19,212 nt of DNA from CAKSFT01 sp045544615 (GTDB lineage Bacteria; Bacillota; Clostridia; UBA1381): the NCBI GenBank assembly GCA_045544615.1, contig JAZPZI010000035.1:1-19212 (forward strand), written 5' to 3'. Both the position numbers and the translations under genes were made by a program. Positions 7,900 to 15,569 of the stretch are shown here, one piece after another. Each line of letters opens with the position of its first letter. Position 1 is the first letter of the stretch. Under the pieces are notes generated by a model that made no database searches, had not been told where the DNA came from, and saw only the letters and a program-made list of their open reading frames with translations.

Positions 7900-8808
7900 T
7901 TAATTTATTAAATGCAATATGCAACAGCTGCAAACTTGGGTGAGATTCCTAATTAACCCTTCCAACGTCGAAGAAAAACAAATCCCACTATCATTTATCT
8001 TTCTCTGACTCATACAGAGATTTCTGGGGCTTACAGCAAACGCTTCCTCATTCTTTTGCAATCGAGAGACATCCCAGCCAAGATTTTCAAATAGTTTCAA
8101 AGCAGTTTCATATGTACTTTGATCATTTGGAGCACCGAAATTATAGACGCCGCCCTTTAACTGAAACGCCTTTTCCATATTCTGTACTACTTCATTCACG
8201 TCCGTTATCCCACGCATGTCGTGAACCGGATAACTTAATTGCTCATTGCCTTGCAGCTTCTGAAGCAGTGTACGAATAAAGTCATTGCGCTCCGTTTGTC
8301 TTAAAGTGTGGATATCGTACATCCAGGATAGCCGAAGCATCACACAATTCGGATTAAGTCTCAGGCATTCTTCCTCCGCCTTCAGTTTTTCTCTTCCATA
8401 TACATTAGCAGGAACAAGCTTTTCATCTTCAGTGTGTCCTCTCAAGTTTACATAGCCTGCAGTCCCCCTAAAATCACTTGCTACCTCCTGAAAATAGACC
8501 TGGTCAGAGCTGCACATAATGCATTTCGCCTGAATCCGGGCAGATGCTTTTGCTATATTTTTGCTTCCGTCTACATTTATTTTCCAGGATTGCTCCGGTT
8601 CCCGCTCACATGTTCCCACATCTGAGATAGCCGCACAATGAATCACAAAGTCCGGTTTATATTGTTCGAACTTAAGGAGGACATCTTCTTCATCTGTTAT
8701 GTCTAATTCATTGTGTGTCGGCGCAAAAATCTCATACCTTGCCTTGTAGAACTCTACGATCCTGCTGCCCAAAAATCCTGATGAACCTGTAATCAATAAT
8801 CTTTGCAT
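7900..8808 (-). CDS. NAD(P)-dependent SDR, RmlD-like sugar-nucleotide reductase/epimerase
   Basis: This 302-residue extended short-chain dehydrogenase has TGSSGFLG at residues 7-14 (cofactor loop), HCAAISDV around 57, SSDQVY at 100-105 and the catalytic YGREK (Tyr137, Lys141). The pattern matches the RmlD/sugar-nucleotide-binding family (dTDP-4-dehydrorhamnose reductase-like). The true substrate is uncertain because the rml operon partners are absent. The start ATG is preferred over one 18 bases upstream because AGAGGA sits correctly before it. The last ten or so residues (CSCCILHLIN) do not look like the family and run into AT-rich text just before the esterase, suggesting the end of the gene was altered by a rearrangement. 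Confidence 0.82.
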   Translation of the reverse strand: MQRLLITGSSGFLGSRIVEFYKARYEIFAPTHNELDITDEEDVLLKFEQYKPDFVIHCAAISDVGTCEREPEQSWKINVDGSKNIAKASARIQAKCIMCSSDQVYFQEVASDFRGTAGYVNLRGHTEDEKLVPANVYGREKLKAEEECLRLNPNCVMLRLSWMYDIHTLRQTERNDFIRTLLQKLQGNEQLSYPVHDMRGITDVNEVVQNMEKAFQLKGGVYNFGAPNDQSTYETALKLFENLGWDVSRLQKNEEAFAVSPRNLCMSQRKINDSGICFSSTLEGLIRNLTQVCSCCILHLIN

Positions 8809-8868
8809 GTCTGTTTCCTCTGTCATGGTTCTTGTTGCAATTATTACGTCCGACTATACTGTAAGCAA

Positions 8869-8897
8869 ATTATAGCAACAGCATAATCGGAAGTCAA
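8869..8897 (-). promoter_or_regulatory. sigma-A type promoter of the SDR gene
   Basis: On the minus strand TTGACT (8892-8897) is separated by exactly 17 bases from TATAAT (8869-8874). It points toward the SDR gene, with a leader of about 55 bases before its ATG. It is back-to-back with the plus-strand promoter at 8913-8941. Confidence 0.75.
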
Positions 8898-8912
8898 TGT
8901 ATAAAATTACTA

Positions 8913-8941
8913 TTGTCCTAACATCGCAATAAGGTTATAAT
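8913..8941 (+). promoter_or_regulatory. sigma-A type promoter of the thioesterase gene
   Basis: TTGTCC (8913-8918), a 17-base spacer and a perfect TATAAT (8936-8941) precede the thioesterase gene. The leader contains a small inverted repeat (7-base arms at 8960-8966 and 8976-8982), which might modulate expression or bind a regulator. Confidence 0.7.
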
Positions 8942-9017
8942 AAATACAGTGAACGACTCGTGATGTTTCAGAAAGACATCACTCTGTCATAACCAGGTAT
9001 CGCAAGGGAGATTTACA

Positions 9018-9509
9018 ATGCAAGAAAATGCAACTACACAAGGACGTACTGTTTTATATTCCAAAACAGAGCAAGTGCATCTGGTTCAACCAGCTGACTT
9101 AAACGGCGGCGGCCGGTTATTTGGCGGTAATCTTTTGAAAATGATAGATGAGGTGGCAGCCATCGTTGCCATGCGGCATACAGGACTTAAGACAGTGACT
9201 ACTGCCTCCATCGACAATCTGGTATTCAAATCAGGTGCCTTTGTAAATGACCTGATCGTGTTCATCGGATATATTACGTATACAGGCCGCACCTCCATGG
9301 AGGTGCGGGTGGACACGTATGTGGAGCGCAGCGATGGTATGCGCTATCCTATCAACCGCGCCTATATCGTACTGGTTGCTTTGGATGAAAACAACAATCC
9401 AACACCTATTCCTTCCCTTATTATCGAAAATGATATCCAGCGGGAGGAATATCAGCTAGCACAAAAAAGGCGTGGTCTTCGTATGCAGCAGGGGAAGGTC
9501 GGATACTAG
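9018..9509 (+). CDS. acyl-CoA thioesterase, hotdog fold
   Basis: This 163-residue single hotdog-domain acyl-CoA hydrolase resembles the YciA/BACH-type family, which hydrolyses acyl-CoA to free acid and CoA in the cytoplasm. The signature LNGGGRLFGGNLLKMIDEVAA (starting near residue 29) corresponds to the family pattern LNxxGxLFGGxLLxxxDE, with the catalytic acid in the DE pair. The next conserved strand is ASIDNLVFKSGAFVNDLI, followed by a GRTSMEVRV strand. The length is normal for the family and the start has AAGGGAG at good spacing. It has its own promoter and is not in an operon. Downstream it converges on a degraded ABC transporter gene with no obvious terminator between them. Confidence 0.9.
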   Translation: MQENATTQGRTVLYSKTEQVHLVQPADLNGGGRLFGGNLLKMIDEVAAIVAMRHTGLKTVTTASIDNLVFKSGAFVNDLIVFIGYITYTGRTSMEVRVDTYVERSDGMRYPINRAYIVLVALDENNNPTPIPSLIIENDIQREEYQLAQKRRGLRMQQGKVGY

Positions 9510-9526
9510 CAGTGGCAAGAGATCAT

Positions 9527-10403
9527 TTATTGATATTTCTCTGCCTGTAACCTAAACATATAAGCATATTTCCCATTTACCGCCATCAGTTCATCATGGG
9601 TACCACTCTCAATTATCTTTCCACCATCAAACATATAAATTCTGTCTGCATGACGAGTAGTGGAGAGACGATGAGAGATGAAAATTACGGTTCGTGAGTC
9701 CGCATAAGACGTTATTGCCTTATTCAACTCATATTCTGCAGCAGGATCCAATGCGCTTGATGGCTCATCCAGGATAATCATATCAGCATTCTTGAAAAAA
9801 GCACGGGCGATAGCAACTTTCTGCTGCTCACCTCCCGAAATCTGAGTACCTTCATCATCAAACTCCCTGGTCAATTGTGTATCCAGAGAGTTTGCAAGTT
9901 TATGCAGGCTTTCAGAAAAAGTGCTTTTCCGCAAGGCCTCTCTCACGTTTTCTGCCATCGACTCTGCAAACTCTCCCATAAGATTGACCGCGTTATGGAT
10001 AAAATTCAGTACTGTAAGCTTTGCTCCATAATGACAGATTACTGATTTTTGCTGTTTGACATTTTTATCATGTTCCCCGAACAAATTCTCGGAAACATGA
10101 GAGATTCGAAGCTCTTTAGCATAATCCGGGAGCATGAATGCACGCTTGATATAGCTTACCTTTCGTTCCATCGGGTTCAGCGTATAATAATACTCCTTCT
10201 TAATCCCGTTACTGAAAAATGTTAAGCCGATAACAATTGCAGACATGGCCAGAATCACCAATGTCATGGTTGCATCCACACTCAGAATAACCCCGGTCAG
10301 AGTAAATGATGCCACAACTCTGTTGATCAGCTTTCCGGTATCCTCCATCAGTCGAAACATATCACTATGCATGGCAATATGCAGTTTCTCGCGTACCTTT
10401 GGA
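9527..10403 (-). pseudogene. ABC transporter (permease-ATPase) remnant with internal deletion
   Basis: An open stretch of 281 residues from the first ATG, with recognisable frame up to about 10403, is what remains of a fused transmembrane-ATPase exporter that is normally near 600 residues. The N-terminal part is a late piece of the membrane domain, including a hydrophobic segment at about residues 22-52. Near residue 135 (about base 9970) it jumps directly into the middle of the ATPase domain. The Walker A loop and the start of the ATPase fold are therefore missing, while the signature ISGGEQQK (178-185), Walker B MIILDEPSSALD (198-209) and the switch histidine (ISHR) remain. It lacks the N-terminal half and cannot bind ATP normally, so it is called a pseudogene. 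Confidence 0.82.
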
Positions 10404-10604
10404 TTATAGCATCTTTGACAGTTCTCCGTTTGCTATAGTCTCTTTGATGGCACAGCCCGGCTCAGTTTGATGCTTACAATCATTGAATCGGCACCAGCCC
10501 AGAAACTGCTTTACATCAACAAACGCTTCGCCAACGGATTTACAAGGCTGGAAAAACGTCTTTCTGGTCAGTGTACGAATAATCTGACTGTCCCCGCTTC
10601 TCAT
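10404..10604 (-). pseudogene. rsgA: RsgA C-terminal fragment
   Basis: About 45 residues at 10404-10545 match the zinc-binding C-terminal tail of the ribosome small-subunit GTPase RsgA (YjeQ): FVDVKQFLGWCRFNDCKHQTEPGC, followed by AIKETIANGELS. It retains the Cys-x4-Cys-x-His-x6-Cys zinc ligands. The OB-fold and the circularly permuted GTPase domain are absent. The preceding 20 residues do not look like RsgA and probably come from another frame or gene. At its end the reading frame runs straight into the ABC transporter remnant, so two unrelated gene pieces are joined near base 10400. A functional rsgA is presumably elsewhere in the genome. Confidence 0.75.
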
Positions 10605-10687
10605 ACAACTCGTCTGGAAAAAAATAACAGGTACTGTTACTTATAAAAAACATTCATAGAATTACTCTTCTTCCTTATGATTAATTA

Positions 10688-10797
10688 TTACAAGTCTTCT
10701 ATATCCTCCGAATCCGGCATCTTAGCAAACTGCATGTACCAGTTAATTTCACCGCAAATGTACTCCTTGGCCTGCATAAGCACCTGAGAAAGAAGCT
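10688..10797 (-). pseudogene. unidentified C-terminal gene remnant
   Basis: A short open stretch encodes QVLMQAKEYICGEINWYMQF followed by AKMPDSEDIEDL and a TAA stop. It has normal protein-like composition, but an in-frame stop lies just upstream. Another frame immediately upstream (about 10800-10850) encodes ISDWNKMAKKILERP, which could be the same protein after a frameshift. The family is not recognised. It lies among other truncated genes, so a decayed tail is the simplest reading. Confidence 0.35.
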
Positions 10798-10846
10798 ACA
10801 CGGTCTCTCAAGAATTTTCTTAGCCATTTTATTCCAATCTGAGATG

Positions 10847-11182
10847 TTAGCTATTTCTCTGAGCCTCAATACAGGCATCTACCACAAGTACCACAGCTAA
10901 TGCTGCAATTTCATCCACGCCGGACCCGAATTGAATTTCATATGCATCCCCCCAGGTCATCCATTCCTTTGAAACAGTGGCTATGGTGTTTCCACCTTTT
11001 GTAATCTCATATTCATGATTCCAGAAATCGCCATGAACCTGCCATCCAAGTCCATTTACACTGTACTCATGCTTAAAAAACGTGAATTCCTTCACTACCT
11101 GAGCAATTTCCATTCCATTTCTGAAGACATGGTACTTTGGCAAAAAGGTCAATAATTCTTGTTCGTTGCAGGGACTTGCATC
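10847..11182 (-). pseudogene. LURP-one-related / YxjI-like protein, N-terminally truncated
   Basis: About 110 residues match the second half of the LURP-one-related (tubby-like beta-barrel, YxjI) family, whose members are about 160 residues. Visible features are LPKYHVFRNGMEIAQVVKEF, then FTFFKHEYSV, then YEITKGGNTIATVSKEWMTW with GDAYEI, and a final hydrophobic helix AALAVVLVVDA. An in-frame stop at about 11183 precedes the recognisable part, and only a TTG without a ribosome binding site could start it. The first 50-60 residues of the family are missing. The function of the family in bacteria is not established. It is most likely a pseudogene in this decay zone. Confidence 0.7.
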
Positions 11183-11258
11183 TTAAACAATTTTGTTTAG
11201 AAGATATTGCACCTGCTATTTTGATTATTTTGATTGCCCATATTATTATAGCTGTACG

Positions 11259-11351
11259 ATGGATGCTTATCAAAATCTTATCAAGGGTGATAAAGTATCG
11301 TGGGGAGTACAAGGTAATTGTTCCGGGTGGATTGGATGTATTATAGCATAA
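11259..11351 (+). other. 30-residue open frame, unrecognised
   Basis: An ATG-initiated frame encodes MDAYQNLIKGDKVSWGVQGN and then CSGWIGCIIA before a stop. It has no good ribosome binding site. The text resembles the start of a small beta-barrel protein but is too short to place. It could be the N-terminal remnant of a broken gene, since the whole 9527-11350 stretch holds fragments, or simply chance. Confidence 0.2.
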
Positions 11352-11360
11352 CCGGGTAGG

Positions 11361-11387
11361 AAATACCAGGCACCGACTGGCATTTTT
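11361..11387. terminator. hairpin at the end of the defence operon
   Basis: Nine-base arms at 11361-11369 and 11377-11385 (one G-T pair) enclose a 7-base loop. The hairpin lies 13 bases beyond the HEPN stop codon. The T tract is better on the plus strand (TTTTT) than on the minus strand (ATTTCC), so as a terminator for the operon it is only modest. Confidence 0.4.
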
Positions 11388-11398
11388 CGTCATCTTAC

Positions 11399-12082
11399 TT
11401 AACTAAGTTGATATTGCTTTTCGTCATAGTATTGTTTCATCCCAGCTAACAAGCCTCGTAAAAAAAGCACTGTCTCATCTTTGATCTTACCTAAATCATC
11501 AAGGCTATAGTCTCTACCGCATTCAGCAAACGAAAGTGTTCCATGGGCAAGATCATTTCTGCGATCCTTGACTGTTTCAAGTACGATACCGCCACGACTC
11601 GCTGCATCAGTCTGAAAGACGATCCCATGTTCATTACACACATTTCTTATCTGTTGAGCATCAAGATTACCGCTAATCGCAGTAGCCTTTCGATCTAACT
11701 CTATCACTTCGCCAGTCAGAATTGAATTAACAATCTCCAACGCTTTACCTTTATACGAATTGAAATGCGCTTGTTGATCATATACTTGCCGAAATTTATA
11801 TGAAAACCAAATGTCCTTGATCTCTTTACGAACACCAGAATATGTAAGACCTTCTTGCTTAAGTTTATCGTAAATTTCAAGGATGCCACCCATTACAGTA
11901 GATTCCACCAAGTTGTAGATCATCAGCAATGTATTGGCTTTTAGAATTTTTATAAATTCGGAATTAAAGTACGGAGCTTCTGTAGTATGATTTGTAGCGC
12001 CCTGATCCAACTCCTTTATGGCAGCAAAGTAAAGATCAATTTCTTGAACACGCTCATCGAACATATCAAAAATTGCCTGCAT
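11399..12082 (-). CDS. HEPN domain protein, MAE_28990/MAE_18760-like
   Basis: This 227-residue, mostly helical protein ends with the HEPN catalytic motif: RRNDLAHG at residues 174-181 gives R-x4-H (Arg175, His180), the active-site signature of metal-independent RNases in this superfamily. The N-terminal helices (FDERVQEIDLYFAAI; ANTLLMIYNLVESTVMGGILEIYDKL) fit the MAE_28990/MAE_18760 subgroup. HEPN proteins commonly act as RNA-cleaving toxins or effectors in antiviral systems. The ATG overlaps the stop of the DUF262 gene by one base (TAATG), so the two proteins are translationally coupled and probably work together. It is the last gene of the operon. An RNase role is inferred from the motif, and the target is unknown. 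Confidence 0.82.
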   Translation of the reverse strand: MQAIFDMFDERVQEIDLYFAAIKELDQGATNHTTEAPYFNSEFIKILKANTLLMIYNLVESTVMGGILEIYDKLKQEGLTYSGVRKEIKDIWFSYKFRQVYDQQAHFNSYKGKALEIVNSILTGEVIELDRKATAISGNLDAQQIRNVCNEHGIVFQTDAASRGGIVLETVKDRRNDLAHGTLSFAECGRDYSLDDLGKIKDETVLFLRGLLAGMKQYYDEKQYQLS

Positions 12083-13131
12083 TACTCTACACCCTCAAGA
12101 AGTTTGCCTTTAACATACAATATGCGCCCACTGACTCTTGCGGGCGAATTGCTCGCATGAGTCGTTGTATGCCGCAGAAACTCCTCAGATTCCAACCATT
12201 CCATAGATTTAGGAGTGAGATCAGGTTTCTCTCGCAAAGCCAGTGCAACACCAACAGCAATTGCTTCGAATCGCACTCGAGGAGTAGATTTCGCTTTAGC
12301 AGTTTTTGCAAAACCATACGGGAAATATTCTTTTACAAAACGAAGCATTGCGTCAAATTCGGACTTCATTTTTGTTTGATCAAACGAATCTTTGGTACTT
12401 TCAATGTATTCATCCAAGAAACTATCGACACGATGTGTGAACTCTTGATAGTGATCTAAAAATGCAAAGAAGCGAATTACTAACTCAAGCTGTTCGTATC
12501 GTTTTGCCATAGTCTCACTTATTGGACACACCTCGACAAAGAGCGGATCTTTGGTGCAGGCCATTAAAAAGTCCATAAATGGTCCTCTAAAACTGCCACG
12601 ACGTATCTCGCTTGCATTAGCCTCCCTGCCGGTTGTATTAATTCGGTTGAATATTTCTTGGCGGATTTCTAATGATGTATCATCAGACAGCACGATAATA
12701 CGCATGTTTGTTTTATCAAACTTTTTTCTAAAGTATGCCGGAATATCGTTATAGGAGAATCCATTAAGTGATGTCAGTTTCTTTAAGTCTGAAAGAATTA
12801 AATCACCTGACATGAATTCTTCCATTGCTTGGGTTCGTTGCGCGCCATCAATTATTTCACAACGCCCATCTTCAGTATCTGAAAAGAACATAAGAGGAAT
12901 TGGAAGCCCCAAAAGAATTGATTCTACAAATCTGTTTTTATCGGCATCATTCCAAATATACTGTCTCTGATATTCATCAGGGATATAAAATTCATCATCA
13001 CGGAATTGCTGAATTAAAAAATCTATTGAGTAGTCACGTGTATTATAATCAATTTCCTTGCGTAATGCACGAATTTGTTCCTCTGCCGCAACTTTTTGTT
13101 CTTCTGAAACAGGGTCTTTTCTGCTTGCCAT
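12082..13131 (-). CDS. DUF262 domain protein (GmrS/ParB-like fold)
   Basis: This 349-residue protein carries the DUF262 domain in its N-terminal two thirds. The conserved YQRQYIW is at residues 54-60, then ILLGLPIPLMFF (72-83), the ParB-like DGAQR motif (95-99), and EIFNRINTTG plus EIRRG (159-179). DUF262 is the domain of GmrS-type modification-dependent restriction proteins and is thought to bind or hydrolyse nucleotides or cut DNA. The HNH domain (DUF1524) that usually follows in GmrSD-type enzymes is absent; the C-terminal third is helical and ends soon after. It overlaps the methyltransferase stop and the HEPN start by one base each (TAATG), arguing for a functional trio. It may be a sensor or motor for the HEPN effector, which is inference. 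Confidence 0.87.
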   Translation of the reverse strand: MASRKDPVSEEQKVAAEEQIRALRKEIDYNTRDYSIDFLIQQFRDDEFYIPDEYQRQYIWNDADKNRFVESILLGLPIPLMFFSDTEDGRCEIIDGAQRTQAMEEFMSGDLILSDLKKLTSLNGFSYNDIPAYFRKKFDKTNMRIIVLSDDTSLEIRQEIFNRINTTGREANASEIRRGSFRGPFMDFLMACTKDPLFVEVCPISETMAKRYEQLELVIRFFAFLDHYQEFTHRVDSFLDEYIESTKDSFDQTKMKSEFDAMLRFVKEYFPYGFAKTAKAKSTPRVRFEAIAVGVALALREKPDLTPKSMEWLESEEFLRHTTTHASNSPARVSGRILYVKGKLLEGVE

Positions 13132-14180
13132 TATTCCACCCCCAAATTGTGTAGATGTTCTAAAATACTTGTACCTATCGCCCGCCCAAGCTCTACAGGA
13201 ACAGCATTTCCAATATGTACTCCGATACTACGATTTGTTTCTTGATGATTAGGATCAAGAAACTGATAATCTGCAGGAAAAGATTGTAGCAAAGCGCCTT
13301 CACGCATTGATAATGCACGATCCTGTTCTGGATGACCAAATCTGCCATTCCCATAACCATAATATTGCGTTGTGATTGTCGGAGAAGGTTTATCCCATTC
13401 CATACGTCCGTAAACTGCACGGTAACCTTTTCCTGTCGTTTTTTTATGACATGGCAATTTCAAATTATCCTCCCAATCTTTCCAAGAGCCGCCGGGAACG
13501 GATTGACGGATACGTTGTCTATTGGTTTCCGATAAGCGACTTGCTCTGTGTAGCGGGTCAACGGGGTCAACAGCTCCATCTTCTAAGACGGGTAAATCAC
13601 CTATTGCGTTTCGCACAGTTAAATAGTGTTCTTCATCATAGATTGGAGGAATCAATTCGATATCGCCTAACCTTGAAGCGAGTAAAACCAAACGCCTCCT
13701 GCACTGTGGAACTCCATAGTCAGCACAATTAACAATTTGCCAAGCACAGTGATAACCTAACTCTTGTAATTGATGTAAAAAATCTCTAAACACATTCTCA
13801 CGAACTAACTGAGGCACATTTTCCATAGATATAATTTCGGGAAGGACAGATTGTGCTAAATCAGCGAAGTAATACAACAAACGCCACTTGTCATCTTTTT
13901 TGCCGTTCTTGTTGTATCTAAGCGAGTATGTCGAAAACGGCTGGCAAGGGGCGCAACCGACAAGAATTTTGATAGTGTTAGGGATAAAATAATTTCTTAG
14001 TTCATCCCCTGAAACCTGTGTGATATCTCTTAATACAAATTGAGCATCATTATTTTGTTCGTACGCATATCGGCATGAATTTTCTACATCAATTCCCGCA
14101 ACTACAGGTATACCCGAAAGTTGTAAACCGTGAGTTAGGCCGCCTATGCCGCAAAATAAGTCTACTGCTGAAATAGGCAT
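13131..14180 (-). CDS. DNA (cytosine-5) methyltransferase 2
   Basis: A 349-residue C5-cytosine methyltransferase with all key motifs. Motif I is DLFCGIGG (residues 7-14, SAM binding) and motif IV is GCAPCQPFS, whose Cys79 is the nucleophile. Motif VI is ENV (120-122) and motif VIII is QCRRR (159-163). The target-recognition region lies at about 190-290, motif IX in the MREGALLQSFP stretch, and motif X is GNAVP (324-328). It should transfer a methyl group from SAM to cytosine C5 in a specific site, which the sequence does not reveal. The ribosome binding site AAGGAGG is strong. It follows the Vsr gene after 33 bases and overlaps the DUF262 start by one base. It is clearly different from methyltransferase 1 in the same operon. 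Confidence 0.95.
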   Translation of the reverse strand: MPISAVDLFCGIGGLTHGLQLSGIPVVAGIDVENSCRYAYEQNNDAQFVLRDITQVSGDELRNYFIPNTIKILVGCAPCQPFSTYSLRYNKNGKKDDKWRLLYYFADLAQSVLPEIISMENVPQLVRENVFRDFLHQLQELGYHCAWQIVNCADYGVPQCRRRLVLLASRLGDIELIPPIYDEEHYLTVRNAIGDLPVLEDGAVDPVDPLHRASRLSETNRQRIRQSVPGGSWKDWEDNLKLPCHKKTTGKGYRAVYGRMEWDKPSPTITTQYYGYGNGRFGHPEQDRALSMREGALLQSFPADYQFLDPNHQETNRSIGVHIGNAVPVELGRAIGTSILEHLHNLGVE

Positions 14181-14213
14181 TCTTTCAATTCCTCCTTGGA
14201 TATGAGCGTTTCC

Positions 14214-14627
14214 TCACAGTTTAACAAGGTTTAATAACCTTTCTATCAAGGCCGCTTCATTTTTCTTTTTAAGTTCACATTCCCAAATTCGCAATACAAT
14301 CCAACCACGTTTTTCAAACGTTGCAGTTACTATTTGGTCATGTTTAATGTTTCGTTCTCGTTTTTTCTGCCAATACTCTTGATGATCTGCAGGACGAGTA
14401 TTGCGGCAATCGTGTCCATGCCAAAAGCATCCATCCACGAATACTGCAATTTTTTGCTTCAAAAACACAAAGTCGGGATGTCCCTTGACAGGATAATTTC
14501 GTTTCCAGCCGGTGATCCCATTCTGCTTGAATATCTCAATCAAGCGAAGCTCTGTAGATTTGTTCTTCTTCGACTTGACTTTCCGCATAATGTCAGACCG
14601 TTTTTCTTGATCAAAAACATCCGACAT
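14214..14627 (-). CDS. vsr: very short patch repair endonuclease Vsr
   Basis: This 137-residue protein matches the whole Vsr family. It has an N-terminal RSDIMRKVKSK helix (the family's RSxxMxxI), GHPDFVF with the metal-binding Asp52, FVDGCFWHGHDC (63-74) holding catalytic and zinc-ligand residues, and WECEL (115-119). Vsr nicks DNA next to T:G mismatches made by deamination of 5-methylcytosine, starting repair back to C:G. It therefore protects the sites modified by one or both methyltransferases of this operon. The ATG at 14627 sits nine bases after GAGG; a GTG just before it is an alternative start. It begins six bases after the stop of the DUF4928-like gene. Complete and apparently functional. 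Confidence 0.95.
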   Translation of the reverse strand: MSDVFDQEKRSDIMRKVKSKKNKSTELRLIEIFKQNGITGWKRNYPVKGHPDFVFLKQKIAVFVDGCFWHGHDCRNTRPADHQEYWQKKRERNIKHDQIVTATFEKRGWIVLRIWECELKKKNEAALIERLLNLVKL

Positions 14628-14633
14628 CACTAA

Positions 14634-15569
14634 TTACCTCGCCTCGAACTCAATACGAAGACTTGGATCCGTCTCTTTTTCATGAACAATCAGATTGTAA
14701 TTTTCAATAATAGTCCCCAATGTGGCATTTTGTCTGCCTTCATCAAAAAGGCTGTGCTCATGAACGTTGGAAGATAGGAACTGTTGAATATCCCATACTT
14801 CAATACGACCAGCAAGTCCCGCATCTTCAATCTGATTAAGTGCTGTCTGAACTCTCTCGAAAATCGTTATAATAACAGGCCTAAAACCATTATCAATATT
14901 TGCTCGGCACTTATTGATTAGGAGATCTCCTACTGATGTCGTGCAGTGAATTATAGTTTTATTGATTACAAAGTCACCACTACGAGCAGTAGGAGCGTCG
15001 GCAACAGAGGCACCGTGAATTTCAAATGAACCTTCCGGCAGAATCAGGCAGAGTTTAGCAGCTACTAAATGCTGAAGAACAGTTCCAAGATATTGTGTTC
15101 CAGGATTCTGCTTCTGTCTCTTTTTAGCCTGCTCAAACAACTCATCCAAATTAGCACCAATCGTTTTGGAGGTATCAGCAGTTAAAACAAAGGGTTGGTT
15201 TCTGAAATATTCTCTCACTTGATCTGCCCAAAAATCTTCAACAACTTCCAAATCGACGGTTTCTTCTGCGTTCCACGCATTTAAAAAATCGACGTATTTA
15301 ATCATTAAGCCCATGCTTCCTCGGCTCGTTCTGCCGCCTTCTGACGACAATTGCTGAGTGATACCATGTTCTTTCAATATTTTCTTAAGGTTTCCTCCTC
15401 CTAATCCAGCGACCTGACCTTCTTTTTCTGTTTTAAAGTCACTTGGATCAAGAGGAAATTCTTTTCCTTTTACCATTCGTGTGAATTGCACAACAACCGA
15501 AAGCGGTCCTTTTGTAACAATATTGTTTTCTGATTGAAAGGCTTTCAGCTTTTCTTCTGCATTAATCAT
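14634..15569 (-). CDS. DUF4928-like protein, putative type II restriction endonuclease
   Basis: This 311-residue protein starts eight bases inside the end of methyltransferase 1, with GGAGG at good spacing (an in-frame start six codons upstream is less likely). It resembles the DUF4928 family, which I recall as occurring beside C5-cytosine methyltransferases. The most conserved-looking segment is HGASVADAPTARSGDFVINK followed by TIIHCTTSVGDLLINKC (about residues 185-221). GDF plus nearby polar residues could belong to a divergent PD-(D/E)xK nuclease core, but a full motif is not evident. The position directly after a methyltransferase is where the cognate restriction enzyme usually sits. Restriction activity is therefore inferred mainly from context. 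Confidence 0.7.
   Translation of the reverse strand: MINAEEKLKAFQSENNIVTKGPLSVVVQFTRMVKGKEFPLDPSDFKTEKEGQVAGLGGGNLKKILKEHGITQQLSSEGGRTSRGSMGLMIKYVDFLNAWNAEETVDLEVVEDFWADQVREYFRNQPFVLTADTSKTIGANLDELFEQAKKRQKQNPGTQYLGTVLQHLVAAKLCLILPEGSFEIHGASVADAPTARSGDFVINKTIIHCTTSVGDLLINKCRANIDNGFRPVIITIFERVQTALNQIEDAGLAGRIEVWDIQQFLSSNVHEHSLFDEGRQNATLGTIIENYNLIVHEKETDPSLRIEFEAR

Noticed and set aside
11361..11387. GGCACCGACTGGCATTTTT resembling the 3' hairpin of a Cas9 tracrRNA
   Set aside because: Resemblance is limited to a few bases, the pairing is different, and no cas gene or CRISPR repeat is in the window. It is an ordinary hairpin at the end of the defence operon.
11073..11393. Minus-strand 106-codon frame overlapping the LURP-one remnant
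   Set aside because: It is in a different frame from the recognisable LURP-one sequence, and its translation has no domain signature.
13058..13732. Plus-strand frames of 64 to 118 codons opposite methyltransferase 2
   Set aside because: Antisense shadows without ribosome binding sites or domains; the minus strand carries all methyltransferase motifs.
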